Source: Dyella subtropica (GTDB lineage Bacteria; Pseudomonadota; Gammaproteobacteria; Xanthomonadales; Rhodanobacteraceae). Taken from it: a DNA stretch of 64,000 nucleotides. The stretch lies in the NCBI RefSeq assembly GCF_026283965.1, contig NZ_JAPDPD010000005.1, positions 62,001 through 126,000 of the forward strand. Reading direction: 5' to 3'. Positions 18,712 through 27,739 of this stretch are shown here, in pieces. The stretch's first letter is position 1; each line of letters starts with the position of its first letter. A model generated the notes under the pieces. That model worked only from the letters and a program-made list of their open reading frames with translations. It had not been told where the DNA came from and made no database searches. The position numbers and the translations under genes were made by a program.

Positions 18712-19919
18712 ACCTGCACTCCTTCGCGCGCGGCAATAGTGTGCACGTCCTTGTCGCCGCGGCCGGATAGGTTGCACAGCACGAGTCGATCCTTCGGCAT
18801 TTCGCGGGCCAGCTTCATTGCCTGCGCCACGGCATGACTGGATTCGAGCGCGGGGAGGATGCCCTCGGTGCGCGCCAGCAGATGAAAGGCTTCCAGCGCT
18901 TCGTCATCGGTAACGCCTACGTATTCGGCTCGCCCGGCGTCTTTCAGGAACGCATGCTCGGGACCGACACCCGGGTAATCCAAACCGGCGGAGATCGAAT
19001 GCGTTTCGGTGATCTGGCCGTTGTCGTCGCACAACACATAGGTGCGATTGCCATGCAGCACGCCAGGACGGCCCGCGGCCAGCGAAGCGGCGTGATGCCC
19101 GGTGGCGATGCCCTCGCCCGCCGCTTCCGCGCCAACGATGCGCACGTTCGCATCGTTGAGGAAGGCGTGGAACAGGCCGATCGCGTTCGAGCCACCGCCG
19201 ACGCAGGCGGTGAGCACATCCGGCAGGCGGCCGTATTGCGTCAGCATCTGCTCGCGCGCCTCGCGGCCTACGATGGCGTTGAAGTCGCGCACCATCATCG
19301 GATACGGATGCGGACCGGCCACGGTGCCGATGATGTAGAAGGTGTCGGCAACGTTGGTCACCCAATCGCGCATCGCCTCGTTCAGTGCGTCCTTCAGCGT
19401 CTTCGACCCCGACGTCACCGGCACTACTTCAGCGCCGAGCAGCTTCATGCGGTAGACGTTGATCTTCTGCCGCTCGATGTCGACCGCGCCCATGTAAACC
19501 ACGCACTTCAGTCCGAAGCGGGCCGCCACCGTGGCGGTGGCCACGCCGTGCTGGCCGGCACCGGTCTCGGCGATCACACGCGGTTTACCCATACGCTTGG
19601 CGACCAGCGCCTGGCCGATGGTGTTGTTGATCTTGTGCGCGCCGGTGTGATTCAGATCCTCGCGCTTGAGCAGGATCTGCGCGCCGCCGACGTGCTTCGA
19701 CAGCCGCTCGGCGTGATAGATGGGGCTGGGCCGGCCCACGTAGTACTTCAGATCACGGTCCAGCTCGGCCAGGAATTCGGGGTCTTCGCGCAGGCGCAGA
19801 TAAGCCTCGGTGAGTTCCTCCAACGGCGCCATCAGGGTTTCGGCGACGAACTGGCCGCCGTAAGCGCCGAAACGGCCGTGTTCGTCGGGCCAGCGGTGGA
19901 AATCCTGGGTGGTGGACAT
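18708..19919 (-). CDS. trpB: Tryptophan synthase beta subunit
   Basis: A 403-residue pyridoxal-phosphate enzyme that joins indole and serine to make tryptophan. The PLP lysine is K96 in [14 protein letters not shown]. The phosphate-binding GGGSNAIG loop and the catalytic glutamate region [10 protein letters not shown] are intact. The start at 19919 has AGAGGAA 7-8 bp upstream and gives the usual family length; a 36-codon extension is rejected. A LysR-type regulator gene starts 134 bp away on the opposite strand, the same arrangement as trpI-trpBA in pseudomonads, so induction by indoleglycerol phosphate is likely but not shown. Confidence 0.97.
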   Translation of the reverse strand: MSTTQDFHRWPDEHGRFGAYGGQFVAETLMAPLEELTEAYLRLREDPEFLAELDRDLKYYVGRPSPIYHAERLSKHVGGAQILLKREDLNHTGAHKINNTIGQALVAKRMGKPRVIAETGAGQHGVATATVAARFGLKCVVYMGAVDIERQKINVYRMKLLGAEVVPVTSGSKTLKDALNEAMRDWVTNVADTFYIIGTVAGPHPYPMMVRDFNAIVGREAREQMLTQYGRLPDVLTACVGGGSNAIGLFHAFLNDANVRIVGAEAAGEGIATGHHAASLAAGRPGVLHGNRTYVLCDDNGQITETHSISAGLDYPGVGPEHAFLKDAGRAEYVGVTDDEALEAFHLLARTEGILPALESSHAVAQAMKLAREMPKDRLVLCNLSGRGDKDVHTIAAREGVQV

Positions 19920-20053
19920 GTGCGAATTCCTCTGCGGAAAGCCGCCACGGGGGTCGCGCCCCAATGACTCGGCAAGCCGCAAAATTACCGCGAAGCACCC
20001 TGCCGGGGAAAGCGATAAGATCGCCACGACCTGTTAGAAAAACTCACCAATCC

Positions 20054-20974
20054 ATGCAACGCGACCTGCCGCCCCTCAATGCCCTGCGCGCCTTTGAAGC
20101 CACGGCTCGACTGGAAAGCGTCAGCCAAGCGGCGCAGGAGCTGCACGTTACCCACGGCGCTGTGAGCCGTCAGATCCGTGTTCTGGAAGACGACCTGGGC
20201 AGCGCCCTGTTCCGCCGACAAGGCCGTGGACTGGTACTTACCCCCGCCGGCCAACGCCTGCGCGATGCCAGCGCCGCCGCATTCGCCCAATTGCGCGATG
20301 CGTGCGAACAATTGCGCGGCCATGCAGCCCAAACACCGTTCGTGCTCGGTTGCCCGGTCAGCCTGCTCACGCGCTGGATGATTCCGCGGCTGGAGCGGCT
20401 GATGGCCGAACTTCCCGAACTGAACCTGCATCTGCGCCCCCAGGAAATCCCATTCGATGAGGCACTGACAGGGCTGGATGCCGCCCTGCTCGCTGCCGCG
20501 CCGCCGTGGCCGGCCGGATGGCACGTGTTTCCGCTGGCGCGGGAACGCATCGGCCCCGTGCTCAGCCCTCGTTTTGCGCAAACGCATGGGCTGCTGCATA
20601 GCGATCCCTCGGCCGTACTGGGGCAACGGCTATTGCATACCGCGTCGCGCCCGCACGCCTGGCAGTCCTGGATGGAAAGCCAGCATCTGCCCATGGAAAA
20701 ACTGCATTTCAGCCAGAGCTACCCGCACCTGTATCACCTGATTGAGGCCGCCGTGGCGGGACTCGGCGTGGCGATCGCGCCCGCGCAAATGGTCGCCGAC
20801 GACCTGGCGAGCGGCCGTCTGCTTGCTCCCTGGGGCTTTCAGGACACGGCGGCGCAATGGGTTCTGGCCGTACCTTCTCGCGCACCGACATCACGTCTGA
20901 TGCCACTCGCCACCTGGCTAGAGGCCGAGTTCACTGCGCATGAAAAGCTGCCAGCAGCGAACGGTCAAAGATAA
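20054..20974 (+). CDS. LysR family regulator, TrpI-like
   Basis: A 306-residue LysR transcription factor of the GcvA/TrpI branch. The N-terminal winged HTH is LPPLNALRAFEATARLES through QAAQELHVTHGAVSRQIRVLE (residues about 5-50). The periplasmic-binding-like effector domain fills about 92-295. It is divergent from trpBA with a shared 134-bp promoter region, so it most likely activates trpBA; in Pseudomonas the homologous arrangement uses indoleglycerol phosphate as inducer. The intergenic region was read but no site could be assigned with confidence. Its last 10 bp overlap the convergent cupin-like gene. It could instead control that gene or a distant target. Confidence 0.82.
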   Translation: MQRDLPPLNALRAFEATARLESVSQAAQELHVTHGAVSRQIRVLEDDLGSALFRRQGRGLVLTPAGQRLRDASAAAFAQLRDACEQLRGHAAQTPFVLGCPVSLLTRWMIPRLERLMAELPELNLHLRPQEIPFDEALTGLDAALLAAAPPWPAGWHVFPLARERIGPVLSPRFAQTHGLLHSDPSAVLGQRLLHTASRPHAWQSWMESQHLPMEKLHFSQSYPHLYHLIEAAVAGLGVAIAPAQMVADDLASGRLLAPWGFQDTAAQWVLAVPSRAPTSRLMPLATWLEAEFTAHEKLPAANGQR

Positions 20975-21969
20975 CGGCGAATGGTTTCACGCAACTGGGT
21001 CACGCGTTCGGCATCGAGCGGCCCGAGCATGCCACGACGAGTAGGCGGAATATGCGCGGCAGGGTCTTCATCATTGAACACGTAGTGGTCGAGCAGTCCG
21101 CGCCACGCATCGCGCTCGGCGGGCGGAAGCGACTTGAAGCCGAGAATGCAATGCAGCAGGCAGCCCAATAGCGTTTGTGGCACATGACCACTGCCCAGCC
21201 CGGGCTTCCACCAATAGTTCACCAGCGCATTGACCTTTCCCAGAGAGGTCACGTGGTGCCACCACATCGGCGGGATGTAAATGGCGTCACCGGGTTGCAG
21301 ATCAGCCACCAGCGCTTGCTCCAGCGCGAGCTTCAAGCGCGGAAAGCGGGGATCATCGGGGCGGTCGAGCCGAGCGATGCTGATCGCCGCACCGGTCGGC
21401 GCGAAATCCAGCGGGCCGATATACAGATTGCTTATTTGATCCGGCGCAAACAGCGTGAACCTTCTCGCGCCGCCGACCACGCAGGCGATGTTGTGGAATT
21501 CGTCGAAATGAGCCGGCGTGGTGACCTGGTTGCCGATCCAGATGCGCGGCTGGATGTTCCGGTCGAGGAACGGAATCGTGTGCTCTTCCAGAAACCCGGG
21601 CAGGCAGGCGGCAATCGGCGCGCTCTGCATGGCCAGCCCCGGCGGGTTTTCCCGCTGGCTGAAGTGCAGCAATTGCTTCAAGCCGAATGAGACGGAAATA
21701 CGGTCGTGACTGAAATTGAAGGCGTCGAAGTCGGCGCTGTAACCAATCACGCCTTCCTCTTCGGGCTTCATCAACAGCGCATCGACCACCGTCCCGTTAT
21801 CGAACGCAGCCAGCTTGCTGGCGAAAGCCAAGTCGGACTCCGCCGCCGCGGACACGATGGGCCAATGCTTGGCCAGGCCGCGAATGACAACGGGACGTTC
21901 GTGACCCACGATGGCGCCGAGCACATCGGCGTGACCGTCAGTACGGAACTCCTCCATAGGGACTGGCAT
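20965..21969 (-). CDS. Cupin_8/JmjC-like oxygenase domain protein
   Basis: A 334-residue cytoplasmic protein of the JmjC-type cupin family (FIH-like). The Fe(II)-binding facial triad is visible: H and D in TPAHFDEFHN (about residues 152-161) and a later H in the IYIPPMWWHHVTSLG strand (about 226-240). A VIRGLAKHWP segment near the N-terminus is typical of the family. Members are 2-oxoglutarate-dependent hydroxylases or structural relatives; the substrate is unknown. It is transcribed toward the LysR gene and overlaps it by 10 bp. It sits inside the otherwise conserved trpF-trpB interval, so it may be part of an inserted segment. Confidence 0.8.
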   Translation of the reverse strand: MPVPMEEFRTDGHADVLGAIVGHERPVVIRGLAKHWPIVSAAAESDLAFASKLAAFDNGTVVDALLMKPEEEGVIGYSADFDAFNFSHDRISVSFGLKQLLHFSQRENPPGLAMQSAPIAACLPGFLEEHTIPFLDRNIQPRIWIGNQVTTPAHFDEFHNIACVVGGARRFTLFAPDQISNLYIGPLDFAPTGAAISIARLDRPDDPRFPRLKLALEQALVADLQPGDAIYIPPMWWHHVTSLGKVNALVNYWWKPGLGSGHVPQTLLGCLLHCILGFKSLPPAERDAWRGLLDHYVFNDEDPAAHIPPTRRGMLGPLDAERVTQLRETIRRYL

Positions 21970-22020
21970 CGTGTTACCCGGCTGCGACTTGGGTAACCCG
22001 CTCCGGACGCAATGAATGAC

Positions 22021-23400
22021 TCATTCCATCACCTCCCAACGGCCACCTTTTTGTGGACCGACAAATTTCAGTTTTCCGGCCTTCACCAGTTTGGCGCTGG
22101 CCATCTCGACAGCACGAACGGAACGACCAATCAGAGCAGCAGCCTCGGCGAGTGTCATTTCCGGGTTCTGCCGCAGCAACGTCAACAGGGCCGCCGAAGT
22201 TTTCACCGAAGTTTTCACCGAAGTTTTCACCGAAGTTTTCACCGAAGCTTCGGTCGATGCCTCGCCAACTGCTACCGGGTTCAGGGTGCGAAGGTAGCCC
22301 GCCGCGAACGCGAACTCCAGCCACAGCTCACCCGTTTCGACGCGTAGCTGTGGCTCGGGCGTGCCGGCCTCCTGGCACGCCTGAAAGATGCGCTGAATAC
22401 CTCGACCCCAGGCTTCGATCTCGCCGGCGCGAAAGAAGGTATTGGCGATGTCCGGGTTAAAGGGCTGCGAAGGGTGTTCGCCGCGCAGCTTTTGTACTGT
22501 CCAACCCTGTGGCAGCAGCGCCGGGTTCCACAAGCTCAACCGATCGTCGTAAACGCGAATTTGCACCGGCGCCGCCACTGCGTAATCGCGATGCACCAGC
22601 GCATTCAGCAGGGCCTCGCGCATAGCGGCTTGTGGCACCGGAAAGCGCTCGATACGCTGGATGCCCTCGTAGCTGATCGCAGCCTTGAAGTATTTGGTGT
22701 ACAGCAGATCCAGCGTCTTGTGCACTTGGGAAAACAGATCGCCGGATATTTCGTCGTGATACGCCAGATCCGTTGACGAGCGGAAATAGCCGATCTTCAC
22801 GAACGCGCCGGTCACGAACGCCGTTGGCTCTGGATGGAACAGCAGCACCGCCGCCCGCTTGAGGTAGGCACCTTCGGCAAGCCTGAGCTTTTCGAGCAAT
22901 ACCGCATCCGGCGCCTCCAACAACTCGGCAGAGAGGCGACCACTCTTCAATGCGCGTTGGCGAAACTGCCGAATGCTGGCGGCATCCAGTGCCGTCAGCA
23001 TCACACCGGGCAACGGTACCGCATCCCAATGGCGTCCTTGCTTGCGCAATAGAAACTGATCCAGCGCGGCATTCTTGAGTTCCTGCCGAGTGCTGCCACT
23101 GCGCACGTGGTATTCGCCCTTGTAGCTCACTGGGTACAGCGACGCGGACACGGCGATGTCCAGCCATTCCTTGCCATCGGTCACGTGCAGATTCACCGGC
23201 ACGATCAGGCCCAGCACATCGCGGATCTTATTGGGCAGGTCTTCCAGTAGCTTGCGAGCGTTGGGGATACCAACGAGCTGACCCGCATCGTCTTTGCCGA
23301 TCACCAGCACCCCGCCATCGGCATTGGCAAAGGCGCAGATCCACTTCAGATACTCGTCGCGCCAGGATTCCTTCCATTCGAGATGCTGGTGTTCGGTCAT
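22021..23400 (-). CDS. AlbA_2/Schlafen-type ATP-binding protein with SVKT repeats
   Basis: A 459-residue protein. The N-terminal AlbA_2 domain covers about 1-120 (HLEWKESWRDEYLKWICAFAN, GGVLVIGKDDAGQLVGI). A GHKL-like ATPase C-terminal region (HATPase_c_4) is near 265-350 (REALLNALVHRDYA, then RIYDDRLSLWNPALLP and GRGIQRIF). A linker of four SVKT repeats leads into a winged HTH of about 60 residues (MTLAEAAALIGRSVRAVEMASAKL). Such proteins often lie beside hsdS in type I restriction-modification loci. Here the start codon overlaps, as ATGA, the stop codon of a 3' hsdS fragment, and hsdM and hsdR are absent. It is therefore probably a survivor of a deleted restriction island. Its biochemical role is not established; single-stranded nucleic acid binding and regulation are the usual proposals. 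Confidence 0.85.
   Translation of the reverse strand: MTEHQHLEWKESWRDEYLKWICAFANADGGVLVIGKDDAGQLVGIPNARKLLEDLPNKIRDVLGLIVPVNLHVTDGKEWLDIAVSASLYPVSYKGEYHVRSGSTRQELKNAALDQFLLRKQGRHWDAVPLPGVMLTALDAASIRQFRQRALKSGRLSAELLEAPDAVLLEKLRLAEGAYLKRAAVLLFHPEPTAFVTGAFVKIGYFRSSTDLAYHDEISGDLFSQVHKTLDLLYTKYFKAAISYEGIQRIERFPVPQAAMREALLNALVHRDYAVAAPVQIRVYDDRLSLWNPALLPQGWTVQKLRGEHPSQPFNPDIANTFFRAGEIEAWGRGIQRIFQACQEAGTPEPQLRVETGELWLEFAFAAGYLRTLNPVAVGEASTEASVKTSVKTSVKTSVKTSAALLTLLRQNPEMTLAEAAALIGRSVRAVEMASAKLVKAGKLKFVGPQKGGRWEVME
22196..22255. repeat. 12-bp tandem repeat inside the AlbA_2 gene
   Basis: GAAGTTTTCACC occurs four times without change, followed by one diverged copy (GAAGCTTCGGTC). On the coding strand each unit encodes Val-Lys-Thr-Ser. 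Because 12 is divisible by three, gain or loss of copies changes linker length and keeps the frame. Confidence 0.9.
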
Positions 23401-23588
23401 ACCAGTCGCGTCTTCCCGGTCAGTAGCTCTTGCATCATGCCTTGTTTGAGGGCGCGGGTTCCGGCGAGGCGGGCTCCGAGGGCGGTCAGTTCTGCGTCCA
23501 TGCCGGAGAGAACGGTGGCGATGGCAGTTTGTTCTTCAACGCTCGGCAACCTCATTTCGACACCCTGGAAGAAAGGCCGAAGGCTCAG
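23397..23588 (-). pseudogene. 3' fragment of a type I restriction specificity gene (hsdS)
   Basis: Translation of this unassigned gap gives a frame that begins directly after the trpF stop codon and ends RALKQGMMQELLTGKTRLV. This is the classic C-terminus of HsdS subunits, preceded by the conserved helix start LPSVEEQTAIA. Only about 63 codons remain; both target recognition domains and the central repeat are gone. The stop codon overlaps the AlbA_2 start codon as ATGA, the tight spacing of intact restriction operons. An internal ATG near 23556 could still give a 53-residue peptide, but a functional specificity subunit is impossible. Confidence 0.85.
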
Positions 23589-24206
23589 TCAGTCCACCGC
23601 CCGAACCGCCTCGATAAATGCCAGCATCTTGTCGTAGTCCTTGACCCCCAGCACGGACTCAATCCCGCTGGATACATCGACCGCCCACGGCCGAGCCACG
23701 CGCACGGCACTACCTACGTTTACAGGCGTCAGGCCACCGGCCAGTATCAAAGGCTGCTGCACATCGCGCGGCATCAGTGACCAATCGAACGCCTTGCCAC
23801 TGCCACCGGCTTCACCCAGCCCATGGCCATCCAGCAGCAGCCCCGTGGCTCTCGGATACGCGTGCAGCTGTTCCAGGGCCGCAGCGCCCTCACCCATCGC
23901 AATCGCCTTCAGATACGGCAGGCCGAACTGCGCACACCAGGCGTCGCTTTCGTTGCCGTGGAACTGCAGCAGTGACGGCTGCACGGTATCGACGATGGCC
24001 CGAACGAAGTCCGCCTCGTCATCCATGCACAGAGCCACCGTAGTCACAAACGGAGGCATGGCATCGACAATGGCCTTGGCCTGGGCCAGCGATACCTGCC
24101 GCTTGCTGCGCGCGGTTAGCACCACGCCGATGGCATCGGCACCGAGCTGCGCTGCGAGCAAGGCATCCTCGATGCGCGTCATGCCGCAGCACTTGATGCG
24201 GGTCAT
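23589..24206 (-). CDS. trpF: Phosphoribosylanthranilate isomerase
   Basis: A 205-residue TIM-barrel enzyme for the third step of tryptophan synthesis from anthranilate, the Amadori rearrangement of phosphoribosylanthranilate. The catalytic cysteine lies at the N-terminus ([12 protein letters not shown]) and the aspartate in TGLLLDGHG. The C-terminal phosphate site is [19 protein letters not shown]. The start at 24206 overlaps the truA stop as ATGA. The gene is separated from trpB by about 3.7 kb of probably inserted DNA, although the two are usually close in relatives. Confidence 0.96.
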   Translation of the reverse strand: MTRIKCCGMTRIEDALLAAQLGADAIGVVLTARSKRQVSLAQAKAIVDAMPPFVTTVALCMDDEADFVRAIVDTVQPSLLQFHGNESDAWCAQFGLPYLKAIAMGEGAAALEQLHAYPRATGLLLDGHGLGEAGGSGKAFDWSLMPRDVQQPLILAGGLTPVNVGSAVRVARPWAVDVSSGIESVLGVKDYDKMLAFIEAVRAVD

Positions 24207-24970
24207 TGGCTCACCTCCGCAGGCAGTCCCCAATGCGCTTCGTAACGGGGACCAAGGAAAGTCAGCCCCGAGGACGGTGCCGTTGGCCCGGCCACCTCGC
24301 GATTACGGCCGGCCAGCAACTCGCCCACCCACGCCATGGGTTGCTCGCCGCGCCCCACCGGCAGCAGCGAGCCGACAATATTGCGCACCATGTGATGCAG
24401 GAACGCATTCGCCTCGATCTCGACGATCACCTGCTCGTCTTCGCGTCGGACGCTCACCGCCAGCACGGCGCGACGTGCGTGCGCAGCCTCGCAGGACACG
24501 GCACGGAACGCACTGAAATCATGCTCGCCGATCAGCATCTGCGCGGCTTCATGCATGCGGGCGGCATCCAGCGGATGGCGTTCCCAGGTGACATAGCGCG
24601 CGTCCAGCGCTGCGCGGACTGGACGATTCAAAATGCGATAGCGATAACGTCGACTGCGCGCGGAAAAGCGCGCGTGAAAATCATCCGGCACCAGCTGCGC
24701 CCACAGCACGGCGACGCTGGTCGGCAGATTGGAGCAGGCGCCAAGAATCCAGCCACGCAGATCGCGCTGCGCCTCGGTGTCGAAATGCACCACCTGGCAA
24801 CGCCCATGCACACCGGCATCCGTACGGCCCGCACAGGTGACATCCACCGGATGTGCCGCGACGAACGACAGCGCCCGCTCTAACGCCCCCTGCACCGTGG
24901 CGCCATGGGTCAGCCGCTGCCAACCGAGAAAATCGGTGCCGTCGTATTCGATGCCCAGGGCAATGCGCAT
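24203..24970 (-). CDS. truA: tRNA pseudouridine synthase A
   Basis: A 255-residue enzyme that makes pseudouridine at positions 38-40 of the tRNA anticodon arm. The catalytic aspartate is in [11 protein letters not shown] (about residues 46-56). The N-terminal [14 protein letters not shown] and the [13 protein letters not shown] motif are family hallmarks. It is translationally coupled to trpF by a 4-bp overlap. It lies downstream of fimV on the same strand, but a hairpin and a REP element separate the two. Confidence 0.96.
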   Translation of the reverse strand: MRIALGIEYDGTDFLGWQRLTHGATVQGALERALSFVAAHPVDVTCAGRTDAGVHGRCQVVHFDTEAQRDLRGWILGACSNLPTSVAVLWAQLVPDDFHARFSARSRRYRYRILNRPVRAALDARYVTWERHPLDAARMHEAAQMLIGEHDFSAFRAVSCEAAHARRAVLAVSVRREDEQVIVEIEANAFLHHMVRNIVGSLLPVGRGEQPMAWVGELLAGRNREVAGPTAPSSGLTFLGPRYEAHWGLPAEVSQ

Positions 24971-25009
24971 GGAGGAAAGCGGGTCCTGCTAAACGAAGAG
25001 CACAGATTA

Positions 25010-25110
25010 GTAGGAGCGCACCCCCTGATCGAGTCCGAGGCAGGCTCTGTGCGCGAATCGGGCGCGACGGCGACCGTCATGCGTGGGTCGCCCACAGGGT
25101 GGGCTCCTAC
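25010..25110. repeat. REP-like palindromic element between truA and fimV
   Basis: It starts GTAGGAGCGCACCCCCTG and ends CCCACAGGGTGGGCTCCTAC, so the ends are inverted. The inner part holds GTGCGCGAATCGGGCGCGAC. It belongs to the same family as the repeats at 11.2-11.6, 37.9, 49.3 and 63.0 kb. Confidence 0.75.
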
Positions 25111-25116
25111 AAACAA

Positions 25117-25139
25117 ACGGGCCGGCAAGGCCGGCCCGT
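25117..25139 (-). terminator. Terminator after fimV
   Basis: A perfect stem ACGGGCCGG/CCGGCCCGT around CAAGG, 28 bp after the fimV stop codon. On the minus strand it is followed by TTTGTTTG, which fits Rho-independent termination of the fimV transcript before truA. Confidence 0.7.
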
Positions 25140-25166
25140 CGGGTACACGTGTGGTCAGAGGCTGGC

Positions 25167-27572
25167 TCAGCGAATGCCGTCGAGCAGCTTCCGCGCCACG
25201 TCTTTCTGTATCTGGCTGCCTTCGTGCAGGACTTCATCCAGCATGGCGCGGGCGCCATCCGGATCGCCCATATCGAGGTAGGCGCGGGCCAGGTCGAGCT
25301 TGGTGTCGGCCGGATCGTCGTTGAACTCTCCGTTCTCATGCGACTGGCCGCTGCCGGCCAGGCTGTGCCCATGCTCGGTCTGCGCCTCCTCCTCGACATC
25401 AGCGAACTGCCAGCTGGAAGCGGCGGCGCGATGCTCGTCTTCGACCTGGGCGGCCGGCGCGGCGACCGGCCCAGCGCCATTGAGCGGACGGGGCGTGAGA
25501 TCGAAGTCGAAGTGGTACTCGCTGACCTTCTGGCTCTTCGACGCCACCGGAGCGGCCGGGATCGGCGGGATGTCGGAATGCTCGTCGGCGTAACTGCCTA
25601 GATCGAAGTGGTGGAGCGCATCGTGCTCATCTTCGTTCTGAGGCGGCAGCGGTGGCGCAGCCTCATGCGCGTGCGCGAACAGCGGGTGACCCGGAACCAG
25701 GTCCTCGCCCATGTGCACGACGTCCTGCCATTCCGGCTGATCAGGCCCGGAGATGTGGGCGTGCATGGCCTCGGCTGCCGCCTCGAAATGATCGACGTCG
25801 CGACGGCTGTAGTAGAGGCTTACCAGTTCGAGGTGCAGGCCGACGTTATCGGGATGCTCCGCGAGCTGATCGAGCAGCTCGTCCTGGTCGGGATCCGCAT
25901 CGCCGACGGTCGGCGTCGCGCCGAAACGGTCGGCCAGGGACGAGAACGAGGCGGCCGTGGCGGCTGCCGGCGCTGCCTTCTTGCGGCGACCCAACAGGGC
26001 GCCGAAGAGCAATAGAACGGCGGCGCCGCCACCCGCGGCCAGCGCCCAGGTCTGGGTATACCAGGGTTCTTCCGGAGCCGGTGCCGGGGCCGGAGCCGGC
26101 TTGGCCACCGGCGGCTTGACGGCGGGCTTGGCCGGCTCGGCGGCCGGCGCACTCGCCACGGCAGCGGTGCCGGCGTGAGCCGGGCTGACGGCTACTGGCG
26201 GCGTCACGGCAAGGGCTGGGCCCTCCGAGGCCTGGGTCGGCGCGGCCGGCTTCACACTGCTGGCGGCCACGGCCGGGGCGGCCTCTTTCGCCGCGACCGG
26301 CGTAGCGGCAGCGGCTGCCTTGATGTCTTTCGATTCGACCGGCGCGGCAGCCGCAGGCTTGGCCCCAGCGGCAGGCTCGACCGGCATGTTGGCGGCCTTG
26401 CGGGCCTCCGCCAGCTTGTGCTCCAGCTCGGCGATCTCGTTGTCCTTGAGCGACAACAGTTTCGTGTTCTTGGTGTTGATGCCTTCCAGGTCCTTGAGCC
26501 GTGACTTCAGCTCATTGCCCTGCTGCTCCAGCGAGGCCAGAGCCTCCTGGCTGCGCAACAAGTCCTGGTGCAGGCCCGCCGCACCCTTGCCATCCTTGCC
26601 GGCGCGGGTGTCGCTGCCCTGACCACCTTCCTTGGCCGGCACCAGGGCCAGGCGGTCGGAGGTGTCGGTCTTGGCTGACGTCGGCGCCGTGGAAGCCGAA
26701 GGACGCGTACCGGCATCGGCCACGCTGGTCGTCGTGCGCGCAGCGCCGGAGCGCCAGTCGCCGTTTTGGCGACGAACTTCAGCCACAGCAGCGGCCACGG
26801 CCATCGCCTGCGCGTCTTCGCGCGACGGTACGCGCAACACGGCACCGGTTTTCAGCGCGTTGATGTTGTCGCGGTAGAAGGCGTCCGGGTTGGCCTGTTT
26901 CAGCGCCAACAGCATCTGGTTGACATCGACGCCGGCTGGCGCGGTGGCTTTGGCAATGCCGGACAGGGTCTGGCCGCGCTCGACCGGACCAAACTTACCC
27001 GCGGCGCCTGCCGCGCTCGGCTGGGCCGACGCCTGCTGTTTGGCAGGCTTGGCTGCGACCGGCTTGGGGACAGCCGCCTGTTCAGTGGCGGCCGGGGCAG
27101 CTGCCGCGTGACGCGATGGCTTGGAGGCGGCCGGCGCCTGAGTCGGCGCACGGGTCTCGGGCGCCGCGGCGGCTGTCGCACTCGGCGGATCAAGCAGAAT
27201 GGCGAACTCGCGGACGCTCTTGCCGCTGGAACTACTCACTTCGACCAGCAGGTCGAGGTAAGGGTCGTTCACGGGCGCGCTGCTGGTGATGCGAATGAAC
27301 TTCCGGCCATTACCGGCATCCACCACGCTGAACTGCAGCGGGAGGCTGGGCACTCCGCCGCTGATGCCGGCGTGGGCGAACTCCTCGCCGGAGGCCAGCT
27401 TGGCGGAGAGGTTCTGCAACTCCGACGGGTGCTCGGGATTCAACGGGATTTCGGCCAGCAGCGGCTGACCCAGGGCCGACTTGATCTGGATCTGGCCCAG
27501 CTCAAGCGCAGCTGCCTGGCCGCTGCCCACGGCAAGCGCCAGCAGCACCGACAGTTTCAATGAACGGTTCAT
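25167..27572 (-). CDS. fimV: FimV/HubP family polar hub protein
   Basis: An 801-residue inner-membrane protein with a signal peptide (1-22). The N-terminal FimV domain is LELGQIQIKSALGQPLLAEIPLNPEHPSELQ in part (about 23-135). A LysM-like peptidoglycan-binding region follows at about 195-250 (VERGQTLSGIAKATAPAGVDVNQM). Next are a coiled coil of about 60 residues near 330-395 (EQQGNELKSRLKDLEG), an Ala/Pro/Lys-rich linker and one membrane helix near 510-530 (TWALAAGGGAAVLLLFGALL). The acidic cytoplasmic tail ends in the conserved TPR-like FimV domain (KLDLARAYLDMGDPDGARAMLDEV). Family members organise the cell pole and are needed for type IV pilus twitching. The gene order asd-x-fimV-truA matches relatives. 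Confidence 0.93.
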   Translation of the reverse strand: MNRSLKLSVLLALAVGSGQAAALELGQIQIKSALGQPLLAEIPLNPEHPSELQNLSAKLASGEEFAHAGISGGVPSLPLQFSVVDAGNGRKFIRITSSAPVNDPYLDLLVEVSSSSGKSVREFAILLDPPSATAAAAPETRAPTQAPAASKPSRHAAAAPAATEQAAVPKPVAAKPAKQQASAQPSAAGAAGKFGPVERGQTLSGIAKATAPAGVDVNQMLLALKQANPDAFYRDNINALKTGAVLRVPSREDAQAMAVAAAVAEVRRQNGDWRSGAARTTTSVADAGTRPSASTAPTSAKTDTSDRLALVPAKEGGQGSDTRAGKDGKGAAGLHQDLLRSQEALASLEQQGNELKSRLKDLEGINTKNTKLLSLKDNEIAELEHKLAEARKAANMPVEPAAGAKPAAAAPVESKDIKAAAAATPVAAKEAAPAVAASSVKPAAPTQASEGPALAVTPPVAVSPAHAGTAAVASAPAAEPAKPAVKPPVAKPAPAPAPAPEEPWYTQTWALAAGGGAAVLLLFGALLGRRKKAAPAAATAASFSSLADRFGATPTVGDADPDQDELLDQLAEHPDNVGLHLELVSLYYSRRDVDHFEAAAEAMHAHISGPDQPEWQDVVHMGEDLVPGHPLFAHAHEAAPPLPPQNEDEHDALHHFDLGSYADEHSDIPPIPAAPVASKSQKVSEYHFDFDLTPRPLNGAGPVAAPAAQVEDEHRAAASSWQFADVEEEAQTEHGHSLAGSGQSHENGEFNDDPADTKLDLARAYLDMGDPDGARAMLDEVLHEGSQIQKDVARKLLDGIR

Positions 27573-27739
27573 CGCGTGTTCCCCCGAACTACCCCGTGAC
27601 GTGTCTTATTGGGTCGCCGCTCAAAGGCGGTGACTACCCACAACGAGGCGTCACTTTAAGTTAGACAAAGGCCAGACAACAATAGCCGTGGCCGATATTT
27701 ACAACGCATTGCTGCGACTTGTTCTTGATATGGGCAGGC

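Noticed and set aside
19920-20053. A trp leader peptide or attenuator
   Set aside because: No short frame with clustered Trp codons or terminator hairpin was seen upstream of trpB.
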